From contig CM066998.1 in assembly GCA_033977485.1 (NCBI GenBank), forward strand, positions 28,459,501 through 28,523,500: DNA of 64,000 nt, read 5' to 3'. This stretch comes from Hydrangea macrophylla. Its lineage: Eukaryota; Streptophyta; Magnoliopsida; Cornales; Hydrangeaceae. This document shows positions 33,937 through 45,144 of the stretch, piece after piece. Under the pieces are notes generated by a model. The model searched no databases, was not told the origin of the DNA, and worked only from the letters and a program-made list of their open reading frames with translations. How positions within the stretch are numbered: position 1 is the stretch's first letter; each line of letters opens with the position of its first letter. Both the position numbers and the translations under genes were made by a program.

Positions 33937-36135
33937 GATTGTGGACACCGGGATTCCACCGCTTTGTTTGCTTTTGAAACTTGTTTGATTTTGATCAAAG
34001 AAAGAGAAAAGGTCTGTTGAAAACAGATACATAGTCGCCACTTGGTCTTTAAGGAACCAAGAAACCTAATTTGACTCACCCAAATGGATAAAGGGCACCG
34101 GTCCTTCATAACCAAAGAACTTGGCTCGGGGTTTTGGTACGAGAGAGGAAGGAGCCTTTGTCGCGACTAAAACACCCTCAACTCGCCCCGTCTTTCAACG
34201 GGCCTCAATTAGCATCCAAATAATCATCTTATACTATGTTTGGTTCGACAAATAATACTATGATAGTACATTACATCACATAAGAAAATTTGAAAATGGA
34301 AGATCTAAAGATAAGATATCATTCATAAGATCTAAGCCAAATATCACACAATGCAAAGTGAAAGATCACACAAATAAACCTAGGAAAAATCGTCTAATCA
34401 TGTATCAAATAATCAAGACTTCCTAATCTAAAGGGGGACATGAATTGTTATTGAAACAAATAAACAAAGAAATCAAAATATGCTTAGCAAACTAGTATGA
34501 TGCATGTTAATCTTTGAGAAAAGAAGACCTCTCAATCCCCGGGATGGATGAGAAAGGATGATTAGATCGGGGGAAGCATGAACGTGTGATCAAGTTCATT
34601 CCTTATAATCTTCTTAGATTAGGAGCCATGAAGGCCCCAAATCTTGCATGGATGCAATGTATGTATCTAGAATGTGCCAAGGTTGTGGTGTGCTTTGTGT
34701 TCATGAATTCCTAGAATGACTTAGAAGTCTATAATGTGTATGAATGAATGAATGAAATCATCATGGGATATGTACAAATGTAGTATGAACTACTTCCTAA
34801 AATATGAACTAATTTGGAAGGCATATAAGCATCAAATCAAAGAATGAAAGTTAAAAGGTGCTTGCTGTGAATAGTGGACAGAACAGTAACATGATCTTGT
34901 AAAAATGGAAAAGAGGGGTTAGGAATGTTTTCAATGCATGATTTTTTATGGAGATCTTCCTTATTGTGTCTAGAACACAACCCAAAAATTCAATCTTTAA
35001 TAACTATCACAGATTGAGAGAAATCATATGAACAACAGAGGTCACTCAGAAACAGAGTCCGTATTGTCGACTGAAATGTTGAAAAACGAGTGATCTAGAG
35101 GCCAATTTTATACAGAAAGTTCCCTAAGACATTGAAGTTTAAGGAAACAATAAGTTGGGACCACCCCTTTTGGAAAAATTGTCTGAAAAAGAAGTTGGAA
35201 GTCAACCAAGCTGCTGTGATAGCAGAGGCAGAATGTCTGGAAGGAATGTTTGGGTCCAAATGGACCATTTTCATGTACTTCCAAGTCAAACCAAAAATCA
35301 TGGGTGTTCTCCAATGAGTTAGGAAGAATTTCCAAGTGGCCTTGCATCCATACATTGAGTATTGAGTTCTAGAGAAATCTTTGAACTCAGATCACTCACT
35401 ATTTTGACTCACTGTTTTAAAGATTTTGGGAAAAATAAGGTTTTCTTTCTTGAAATCAAAATGAGAGGGATTGAGGGGGGTTTTGAAATAGAGGTTTTGA
35501 AAGTGTATTTTCAATACTCAATAAAGATTACAACCAATTAAAATGCCAACATTCAACTCATCATCAAGAACCTCCAAGATTGTTGGAGAGACTTATTTTT
35601 ATTTGAGCATAACTTCAATACACTTCAAGGATACCTTGGAGGTATTGAAGTTATGATCATCATCTATCAAACATGTTTTTGAGGTCAAGAGCTACTATCC
35701 ATAAGGATTCACTCACCCCAAACTTCATGTCATCATTTAGATGATGATGAACTAGTAAGTAAATAAAGAAAATAAAAAAGAAATGAGGTGAGAAGAGATA
35801 AACAATGAATAAACAAGCAATTAGATAATGATCAATAGATGATAATCATAAAGTATTGAACTTGTAGATTGGTGTTTCACTCATATGTAATGATATTGGA
35901 CATGGAAGAAGCTTCCACTCTCTTAAATGCTCACTAAAATGATGGTTGGGTGTATTGAATGTTGAAGTAAATGGGAGTAATGAAGTAAAAACAAAGTTTA
36001 GAACTCACTTTTGTTTTGAAAATCAAAGAAGAAAGCTTCTTTTCTCTCTATTCTAACCTTATCTCTACAACTTTCTCTCCCAAACTTTTTCTAAACTTGC
36101 ATTTGACTCCCCCCAAAATGAAGAGCAATGGGGGG

Positions 36136-36145
36136 TTTATATAGG
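36136..36145 (-). promoter_or_regulatory. TATA box of LTR B
   Basis: CCTATATAAA on the minus strand, followed by a C-rich run. It is kept at 49707-49716 (D) and 60303-60312 (E) and is deleted from the left LTR of B. Confidence 0.75.
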
Positions 36146-36288
36146 CCAACTTGGGGTGGTTTTGGGGTTTTAGAAGTATTCCCATTGGTCCCAAACATCT
36201 GAAATCATGAAACAACGTCGTTTTGGTTTTAAAATAATCAAAATGGGACCACAAAAGAAATTACAAAAACACACTGTTCTATGGGGAG

Positions 36289-36327
36289 AGTGCCGCGGTG
36301 GCAGTGGGCCAGTGCCGCGGCGGCACT
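36289..36327 (-). repeat. Two 22 bp palindrome units in LTR B (right)
   Basis: AGTGCCGCGGTGGCAGT (36289) and AGTGCCGCGGCGGCACT (36311) lie exactly 22 bp apart with a GGGCC linker, 144 bp upstream of the TATA box in the direction of transcription. Confidence 0.85.
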
Positions 36328-37164
36328 GCTCCTCCTTCGTCCAGATAATGCTGTTTAGGCCCCCTGAGGTTCCGGTATTCGCGAAAAGGCCCTATTTCGT
36401 CCGAAATTCACAGAAAATGCGTATGAACTCCAAACTGAGGTTGTGATATACTGTTGGAAAGGTAATGGAGTCTACTTTACATAAAAAATAGTTCGGGGAT
36501 AGGTCATTTTGAGAAGTTTTGCGGTATTCGCGATAAAAGCCGATTTAATCGCCTTTTTCGCCTTCGGAAATTCAAAATAAATTCGTTTTAAATCCAGGAA
36601 CTATGTGCGATATACCGTTGGAAAGCTATTGACCTCTAGTATCCATGAAAAATATTTGAAAATTGTTTCGGTGCCCTGATTCCAAAGTCAAATCTTGGTC
36701 AAACTGGTCAAACTTGGGATTCCCGGGAAGTTCTGGGAACCTCCGGGAGCTCCCAGGAGCCGACGTTTTCACTCGATTCTCTTTTAAAACTTATTTTAAT
36801 ACTTTTCTAATGATTCCGGTGAATTCGGACGATTTTGGTCAAACTTGGTCAAACTATGGTCAAACCTTGGTCAACGGGGACTTTCGGGGAACCTCCGGGA
36901 CTTCCGGGGGTCTCTAGGAACTGACGATTTCTTCCGGTTTTACTTAAAAACTCATTTTATCATTTTTCTTACGACATAGCACGTTTTCAGAACTTCGGGA
37001 CCAAATCTGGGAGTCATCGGGCTTTCAGGGGCATTTTGGTCAATCTGAGCATTCTGAGAGATAGAGCTGACTTCCAAGAGTCCTTTTGAGTCTTTTACGA
37101 TCATTGTGAACCACCAAGCTATGGGTCTCCTAAATCTGATAGCCGACAAAATGAGGTGTCTACA

Positions 37165-37421
37165 AGAGTGAGGTAAGACAAACTATTGAATCCAATTACG
37201 TAATACATGTGAGTAATGACAATAATATACTGGAAAATGAGCGGGTGAATTTGAATAACCTGGACCCTAATGACAAATTTACTCAAAAGGTGAGGAATCG
37301 AGTTGAAACCAGAAAGGATGTACCGTTGAATGAATTAATACAAAGCGATATGCTTTCTGCTTATCACCGGGATCCCCCTAACGCCCTAAAGGGTACAAAC
37401 TCTGATTTACGACCTCCTTGA
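37165..37421 (+). pseudogene. C-terminal end of the element A gag-protease frame
   Basis: The frame of 14777-15079 resumes here directly after element B, through the duplicated AGAGT, and ends at TGA 37419-37421. The sequence is hydrophilic and Asn/Asp-rich with no RT-like block. The stop is the end of coding in element A. Confidence 0.75.
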
Positions 37422-40000
37422 ATCTTGAGCTAGAACGGTCTAGCTGAAGACGTAAAAATTAGCGCTTCTTGGGAGGCAACCCAAGCTTTGTTTTGTTCGT
37501 TTCTCTTATTTTTGGGTCGTTTTGGTCCGTTTTTGAGTTCTCTGGACAGGTTTGGGGGTTGGAGTAAAGTTATTTTTAATTTATATACATAAAATAAGTA
37601 AACCGAGAGAAAATACCATTCTCGCGCGCGCGGCCCGCTGGCGCGAGAATGTGCCTTAGTGAAATTTTGGTTTACCTTTTTATGAGCTCTCGGGTTCTCC
37701 TCGCGCCTGGTTTCGCGCGCGCGAGGTATCTCGCTCGAGCGAATTAAAAAAAAACTGGAATTCGATCGCGTGACGGCCGCTCGCGCGGACCGCTCGCGTG
37801 TTCTCCCATTTTTCTGATTTTTTCCTTTGTTTCCTATATCCTTCTTCCCCACCTGTTTGAGTAGTGTTTACCTTTCTGTTTCTGTTTCTTAGGTCCTTTT
37901 AGATCGAGTCATTTGTTATTTTCATAATTCTGGTTATCTTTTCTTTCCTTTTATAGTTATTATCTTTTTATTTTCATAATTTTGTATGGTCTTATAGTTT
38001 ATTTCGCTTCGTTTCGTTTAGCTCAGTTATAATTCTTTTAGCTGCTTTTATTATTTTGTTTGTTTTCTTTTATCAAGAAGTAACAGGTAACATTGAACTT
38101 TATTGACATATTACCTTTGTGTTCACCTGTTTGTGATTGCCGAGATCAAGGTATTATCGTTCCTTCTTTAAGTACTTTCCTTTCTTTCATTTTATTGTTT
38201 CATTGGGGGCAATGAAAGGTTTAGGTTTGGGGGTATGCACTCACATTATTATTATTACACTAAATTTTTCAATTTTTTTTTTTTGATACTTGTGCTTAAA
38301 TAAACGATGATTACCGACGTTTTTGCAATCTCTAATTTGATACTTCTTGTTATGTAACTATGATTGTTATAGAATGGTAAACATGAGAATATGTGATTAA
38401 ACATTTGCTAAAGTCATGATGCGACGTTTTAAGATATGTATCGTTTGAATCGTAGTTTTATATCATAAATCTGCACACAAACCTATGCACTGCATGTAGT
38501 CACGTGAATACATGTCTGATGTGAATTGTAATATGATTCGGATTTCTAGATAACACATGGTGGAGACTAAGCCCGGTGAGCTTTTGAGCCTATCTTTTTT
38601 TTTAGAGGGTTGTAAATACATCTTGTGTTTGTCGAATTTCATTGAAATAGCGTATTAACTCGTTGTTTAGTCTCATTATTCTTGGTTTGGTTGATAGTCA
38701 AGTTAAAATATTTGTTACGATGCTAAATAATCTTCCGTCGTAAACATTGAAGAACCGTATGACCATAGGACATGATTTTAGGCCTCCTTTGTTTATTACT
38801 GACCGATAAATGATAAATTTTCCTTAGTTCGCCCTTTGAGCCATTAAAATGCCGTTTTTTTTTAATTGCCATTATACTATTCTTGCTCCAATTTGGCCAA
38901 CTTGGAGTTCACCCCTGAAAGATTGATCAACTTTTAGTGGTGTTAAGGCGATGTGTGATTGAGAAGAAGAAGAAGATAAGATGATGTTTGGGGTGGTTGC
39001 CTTGGTATTCAATGAATATTTGTTTCAAAGGCAATGAAGAGGAAAAGAATAAAAAATAAAAAAAAGCAATGAAGAAAAAAAAAAAGAATAAGGTTGAAAA
39101 AAAAAAAGAAAAAGAAACAGAAGGAGAAAAAATTGAAAGGAATGAAAAGAAGAGAATAAGAAGATGAAAGTTGGTAGAAGAGATGAATGAAAGAAAGCGA
39201 ACATGCCTTACAATGCCATTCTGAGATTACCTACCTAATGAATCCTTTTTATCATTTTTTATTGATTAAGCCACATTACAACCTTTGAAAAGTCCTATTT
39301 GATCCTAGGAAACATGGTTTTGATATGAAAACGATGGGAAGGGGATTAAAACATGGTAATGATTAATTTTTCTTGATTGTTGGCATCTTATCCATGAGAC
39401 AACTGTTCTTTCGTGTCATGCGTCTTTTTCATGTCATATGTGAGCATTTATTGTTTTGAAACCATATTTCCTTTGCTCATATATTAGAGAAATTACATCT
39501 GTTTCTGAGTGTTTCATTTGAGAGTGTAATTCATTGTGAGATTCGTAGTCGAGACATAGTTAAATGGTTATCCGAAGTATATTTCATGTTCATGACATGC
39601 GCGTGTTCATTTGACTACCAAATCACACACGTGCAATTGTATGAGAAACTCTATTGATTCGTACGATGAATATGCTTGGGATTGTATTTCATGATGTAGG
39701 TAGACGTTTGGTTACGTTTCTTCTTGTTCGTTATTCTATTTCAAATAATTGTTGTTATACAATAAGGAGTATTGACTGTTTTGTTTTTTTTGTTTCAATA
39801 AAATTTATAAGTTAATAAAGATGGTTGTGGGTGACTTGTTGATGAGAACCCTCACGAGACTTCACTCGTCCGACAAGGGACACCTAGAGGTTTAAAAGGC
39901 TTGTTGCATAAGCTAAATGCAATCGCGATCCATGCGAAAATGGAGTAGTATGTTATTAGTAGTTTAGTTTTTAGTTTTGCTCGAGGACTAGCAAAATGTA
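37422..40000 (+). other. 3' non-coding region of element A
   Basis: No RT, RNase H or integrase is present. Near 37440-37490 the sequence GCGCTTCTTGGGAGGCAACC matches a block widely conserved in Athila elements after the coding region. The rest is AT-rich, with a purine-rich tract (about 38960-39190) and TTAGGTTTGGGGGTATG near 38220. Open frames here have no domain. Confidence 0.7.
37622..37799 (+). repeat. Internal TCGCGCGA palindrome array of element A
   Basis: At least seven copies or variants of the LTR A palindrome lie here, among them TCGCGCGCGCG (37622), TCGCGCGCGCGA (37713), TCGCTCGAGCGA (37731), TCGCGTGA (37766) and TCGCGCGG (37781). It is outside the LTR, shortly after the gag-protease stop, with irregular spacing of 12-18 bp inside clusters. 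Confidence 0.8.
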
Positions 40001-40012
40001 GGTTTGGGGGTG
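40001..40012 (+). promoter_or_regulatory. Polypurine tract of element A
   Basis: GGTTTGGGGGTG directly precedes the 3' LTR. It is weaker than a pure purine run but correctly placed. Confidence 0.6.
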
Positions 40013-41333
40013 TGATCGGGAGAGAACAGATCCTATTTATACGCCTTAATTCACATTTGTTAGTACCTTTTTATCCTGTTTTTGTATATTTTTACTTTAT
40101 TTTCTATTTTCTGACAGGTGTTGGAAGAAATCAAGTATACCAAGCTAAATGGGGTGAAAAAACAAGCAAAAAGAAGCTGAAAAAAACACATCGCGCGTGC
40201 GACCCGCTCTCGCGGAAATCCAGAATATCGCTCGCGCGACTTCCCAACATCGCACTCGCGCGGCCCACTCGCGCGACATATGCAAAAATGGAACTTGCGT
40301 ATTTTACTCTACTGATGATTCCTACGCGAACGAAACTGCCTAAGTACGTGTGGAAAGCTAAATACAGCAGTTTTAGTACGTTTGGGGTTAGGAAAGCTTC
40401 CAAAAACTACTTGTAAATCTATATATACCCTATTCTACTTCAATTTAGTGGTTGACAATTAATATACACACAATATACATCCATACTTTCAGCCATTGAA
40501 GGGAGGGAAGCAAGGAGAAGAAGAAGAAGACCAAGGATTCCCATGGCCTCCTCCATCAACTACTTGCCATCCATCACTTCCATGGACAGCTAGATCTTAG
40601 ATCTAGGGTTTCAATGAAACCCTAGCCAAGTAATAGGGAGTTATTTATGTTTTTATTTTAGTTTTATTATGAATGGATGACAGTTACATGTTCCGAGGAT
40701 TTCTATAAATAAATCGTGCTTCTATTGATTAAAATCATTACTTTCAAAGTTTATTCTTGTCTTAGATCTATTTTGACTGTGATGTGCTCAATGATCTATG
40801 CTTGATGTGCTTGTTTAGATTATTTACATGTAATGGTGCTTAAATTGAATTGTGCTATCAAGTATCCGAATAGTCCATGCCTAGATTAGACGGATTATAC
40901 CACAACCCTAGTTTAGTGTGGGATAATTCGTGCTAACCGAAGATGGATTATGTTGGTGCTTGAACCATAGTTATTTTCTTGACGGAGTAATTGGGCTTGT
41001 AGCTACAATTCCCCATTATCATCCAACTTAATAAGCTAAAGTAATTCATAAATACCTTTATTATGAAGCTAGTGGTGGATTTGCAATCCTAGGTTCCCTT
41101 AAACATATTCATAAAAACACTTTTAAATTGCTTTCATAATTTAGATTTAATTTCATTAGTTACATTAATTTAATTAAAAGTCAAATCAAAATCATTTTCT
41201 TAATTAATTAGATTTAGGTTTTAAAATTAAAGCACTGTAGTATTTCAATCTCTGTGGGTTCGACCTTTATTTCTACACTACAAATCCCTAGAAAGTAAAG
41301 TATACTTTTGATATCTTGATTTTGACAACATCA
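40013..41333 (+). mobile_element. 3' LTR of element A
   Basis: This 1321 bp LTR is nearly identical to 10925-12230. Its palindrome array has one more TCGCGCG unit (extra 13 bp within CGGCCCACTCGCGCG). A TATA box lies near 40420. Confidence 0.9.
40191..40276 (+). repeat. TCGCGCGA palindrome array in the 3' LTR of A
   Basis: Same array as 11103-11175 with one added unit at the end. Two units carry single-base changes relative to the 5' copy (TCGCGCGTGCGA, TCTCGCGG). Confidence 0.85.
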
Positions 41334-41338
41334 ATATG
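41334..41338. repeat. Target site duplication of element A (right copy)
   Basis: ATATG, identical to 10920-10924. Confidence 0.9.
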
Positions 41339-43229
41339 CAATGCATGGATGTGATACGAATTGTGCACGGAGTCGTGTTATGCCTAGTGCTGTATTCTAA
41401 AATGCTTGTGGTACACGTGTTTTGTGTGTTTGCTACTGTCAATGGGCTTTATGCGTGCTTTTTATGGTGTTGATGATCGTAGCATGAGCTAGTGTTGTGG
41501 GTGCACCACTCCTAGTGGGCATGTGAAAGCAAGTATCGTGTCTAATGGAATCGTGTCAGATTGAGATCACTATGATAAGCATAATGTGTTCAAGCAAATG
41601 TTGATTTGAGAGTGATGGGTCGCACAATGCGACTAACAAGAAGTGAATGAATAGATTATAGTTTAAATGAGATTGATGAACTAAATCTCTTAAACGAGAA
41701 CGATGAATACGATATGTTTTGAATGAGGGTTACGTTGAACTAATGATGATTAATGAATTGATGATGTATGAATTGAGATGATAAGTCGACAGTGAACTAC
41801 TACGACTATCATGGATTAGACTAACGATGTACTAATCGAGACGACGAGTCGATAGTGAACTACTATAACTATCATAGTTTGGACGAACGGTTGGACTAAC
41901 CATGATCAAAAGAACTAATGATGTACTAATCGAGGTGATGAGTCGATAGCGAACTACTATGACTGTCATGGATTGGACTGACAATGTACTAATTGAGATG
42001 ACGAGTCGATAGTAAACTACCATGACTATCATGGATTGGACCAACGATGTACTAATCGAGACGACGAGTCGATAATAAACTGCTATAACTGTCATGGATT
42101 GGACCAACGATGTAATAATCGAGACGAAGAGTCAATAGTGAACTACTATGACTATCATGGATTGGACCAATGATGTACTAATCGAGACGATGAGTTGATA
42201 GTGAACTACTATGACTATCATGAAAAGGATTGACGGTTTGATTAACTATGACGATGTATGAATCGATAATCCTACTGCGGATAAGATGATTCTGCCAATG
42301 GAGTAAGTGATTGTACTGAAGATAAATTGAATTTGTTGGAGGAAAAACACCTCTTTTAGGGACAATCCTGCTAGGAGTGAACTAATTATGCGGGGAGGGT
42401 AACAAACTTTTCTGGGATGAAAATGGTATCTTCTGAGGATAGGATGTGATTTTGACTGAGATACACTATATATGTTTAGGACACTTTTCTGGAGATGAAT
42501 TAGCTCTGTTGGGAATGACTTTGCTGGGGGTGAGAAGTTCTGTTCGGGAGAGAATGGTTGCACTGCGAATAGAGTAATTCAGCTGGGGATGAAGAACATT
42601 TACGTGAATTCGGTTTGGTTATTGAGGAGCTGGTAGAAGATAGCCAGTAGATCCTATAGACTGATTTATGAAGATAAATGACTGTGATTCGGGGGTGTTA
42701 CCAATGCTCGAGGTACTTGGGACTCTTATCATGTTGTAGCCTTGACAAGTGCGGTAACGGTGTTCAGAACTTCTGCTTGCATCCATATTTTATTTTATTT
42801 TTTTTATTTATAATTGGGAACCTCCTTAAACCCACACATTTGAGACCATCAGAACGAATGGACTTGACAGGAATAACGATGACAAGTTGGATTGGTTTGT
42901 ATAAACTTTGAGCTCTGATACACTTTTATTACTGACTCAACCAAAGAAGGATTGACTTGTTAAAAGTAACAGCATGAAGCGCCAAAATTGCCATAATTCA
43001 AAGTGTCTTTATCATAAATGATGTACCGCTCATCTTTTATGCTCACTCCTCATCTTGGTATGATAGCACTTTGTTGATAAATCTGGTTTTTGAAAATTCC
43101 TCCTATTGATCTAATCAATTCTCTACTTCTCCCAGGAACTGCTTTGAATTAGTGCCTTAGCTTTTAGAATAAACGATGCTCTATTTCAAAATTTTCAAAA
43201 CAACTTAGGTGACTTGAAAACTCGCCCTT
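41339..43229 (-). other. 3' untranslated region of element D
   Basis: It continues element D from 10919. It follows the order of 18220-18830 of element B and includes the 63 bp array (41740-42245). No gene is seen. From about 42250 to 42720 it resembles parts of 63740-63930 in element F. Confidence 0.65.
41740..42245. repeat. 63 bp tandem repeat in element D
   Basis: About seven imperfect units contain GACTATCATGGATTGGAC, GATGTACTAATCGAGACGA and GAGTCGATAGTGAACTACTA. A repeated 21-residue frame on the minus strand (41832-42107) is a by-product. Element B has one diverged unit at about 18680-18745. Confidence 0.85.
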
Positions 43230-44015
43230 GGTGTGAAGGATCGTGTTATGCAAACAGAGTTTGCCCCTAGTTTGAAGTGTAGTAAGTGGAATTCATAGGC
43301 AAATGAGGTGGGTGACCGAAGCTTGCCTTGTTGGATGATGGTTTATTGGAGATTTTGGTCAAATGAGGTAGGTGACTGAAGTTTGCCCCTTGTATGAAGG
43401 GTAGATAGTAAAATTTAGGCAAACAAGGCAGGTAGCCGAAGTTTGCCCCTAGTGTGGAAGGTGATTTCTGGCTTGAGGCAAGGACCGTGACTTTAATCTC
43501 TCAGATGCTCTTAACTTTTTCCTAGGCACTGGTGAAGTGACCTAGCGAGCTATTTTCTCTCTTTTGTTGTTGCTCACTCTGGATTTAGCTCTAATTTTTG
43601 CCTAGGCGTCCTTTCAGATTTTCAACCTAGTGAACCATCCTTCTTTTCTTTTTGGAAAATCTGCCTACGTACCCCCGAGCGAGGATCAGGTCCAACGTAG
43701 TTCAGGACAAGACTTTGAAAGAAGAGGGGTTGATTATGATGGTGTCAGTCAAACTGATGCGGTTACCTACATATCCTCGAGTATGAATCAGGTTAAGAGT
43801 AGTTTAGGGCAAGGTCTTAAAAGAATGGGAGGTTAATTATGATGGTGTTGACCGAATCGATGCAGTTACCTAAGTATCCCCGAGTAAGAATCTGGTCGAG
43901 CGTAGTTTAGGGAAAGGTCTTGAAAGAATGGGGGGTTGATTATGATGGTGTCGACCAAACTGATGCGGTTGCCTACGTATCCCCAAGTAGGAATCAGGTT
44001 GAGCGTAGTTCAGAC
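43230..44015 (-). repeat. Two short tandem repeats of element D between 3' region and gag remnants
   Basis: About 43230-43480: 60-65 bp units with TTTGCCCCTAGT and GGCAAANGAGG. About 43655-44015: four units of about 103 bp with CCTACGTATCC, GAATCAGGT and GCGTAGTT. They match 25480-26100 in element B, but D lacks the antisense genes next to them. Confidence 0.75.
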
Positions 44016-45144
44016 CAATGGTTATGGGAAAGTAGAGGTAAGAGGGTTTTTCAAACCAATCGTCAAATAAGTTCAAACTTGAGCCACTTGTGGTAGCTTT
44101 GAATAAGAGGATTCAGTTTCGATCTCCTTCTCTTTTCTTTTTTGTTTTTTTTTTGTTTTGAGGATTGATCCTTTTCACTTTCACCTACCCAGTCAATGTA
44201 GTTGATTCGTGTGAGATCTTCTGATCATAATCTCAAAATTTCACAATGTGCATATTAGCTCTTCAAATTTTGTTTGTGGTCATACTGAGCTTTTTGGAAT
44301 ATGATCTATACATGTTCTCATGATGTACCTTGAAGTCTACAATTCTTTCATTTGTTTCATCAAAATTATTTTGACTAGCTGGGGTCAAATTTTGGAAATC
44401 AACACCCTTTTAGTTCTAACTTTTGCCTAGGTGCCCTTTTTGGGTTTTCAACCTAGCGAGCTTTTCTTTTCTTTTCTTTTTTTCCTTTTTTTAAAGGGGA
44501 GAAAAAACTCACTGAAATGTTCGGCTACCATCAAGGACTAAGTCTACATTGCCTTCAATAGGACATATTTGTATGGCTCCCAATTGGATTGGGCTCAAGG
44601 CTTTGAAATGGTGGAAAGGGGGTTGAGCAAGCCCCAAGTCAGTTCCTAGTATGTCTTTTAAAGATTGAGGTAAGAGCATCTCTTAAATTCTTAAAGTAAG
44701 ACTATTCAATTCTTAACTCTTGTTCGGTGTTAGCGCGAAATAGACTTTGACCTTTTTAGGATGCTTTTTTATGCAAAAATTTATTAGTAGAGTAATATCC
44801 ATGGTAATTTGAAAAGTGACATTTTCAGTTCAGTGATTCATGCATTTATGACTAGACACATGAGATTAAGCAAAATGAGATTTCATTCCATCAAAATAGA
44901 AGGATTACATTACTCGACACTGACTCATAACAACTTGATGAGTGACGGACTTGACAACAAGACTAAGCTTAAAATACAGAACATACTCGATTTGACTTGA
45001 CTTAGTCTCAAATGGAGTGTCATTGTGACTCGCTTATTTTCCTCTTTTATTGGCAGAAGTTCCAGACACCATCACTTTACTGCATAACTTCAACATTCAT
45101 TAGCATTGGCAAAAGGGATCATTCGATCGGTTGGTCCAAGCCAA
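44016..45144 (-). other. Element D segment where pol should be
   Basis: No pol domain is found. About 44640-44700 resembles the part of B's pol just before RT (29130-29200), by shared CATGTCTT and AACATCTTTGAATTCTT-like order. The remainder is unrecognised. A large pol deletion is the simplest reading. Confidence 0.5.

Larger units (their letters stand above)
15080..37164 (-). mobile_element. Element B: 22 kb Tat-lineage gypsy element with antisense genes
   Basis: The LTRs (15080-17993 and 33940-37164) start TGTGGACACC and end GGTGTCTACA and are flanked by AGAGT. A tRNA-Arg-type primer site lies inside the right LTR and a polypurine tract inside the left one, so transcription runs leftwards. 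In sense order the interior has a leader with a 51 bp array, gag, pol, then a long 3' region that carries two genes on the opposite strand and a 154 bp tandem repeat. The size, primer and antisense genes fit the Tat lineage of Ty3/gypsy. It is the youngest large insertion, sitting inside element A. Confidence 0.9.
33940..37164 (-). mobile_element. 5' LTR of element B (right copy, complete)
   Basis: This 3225 bp LTR has TGTGGACACC and GGTGTCTACA ends. On the minus strand it has a palindrome array (36289-36327) followed about 144 bp later by a TATA box (36136-36145). GGTCAAAC repeats at about 36690-36875 are also present. The copy is complete compared with the left LTR. Confidence 0.9.
10925..41333 (+). 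mobile_element. Element A: Athila-like gag-protease gypsy element, split by element B
   Basis: The two LTRs (10925-12230 and 40013-41333) are nearly identical and are flanked by ATATG. A tRNA-Asp primer site follows the 5' LTR. Without element B the element is about 8.3 kb. It encodes an Athila-type gag and protease ending at 37421, after which no RT, RNase H or integrase is found before the 3' LTR. It therefore fits the TR-GAG class of non-autonomous elements, needing enzymes in trans. Near-identical LTRs together with a broken gag-protease frame suggest it was mobilised while already defective. Confidence 0.85.
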
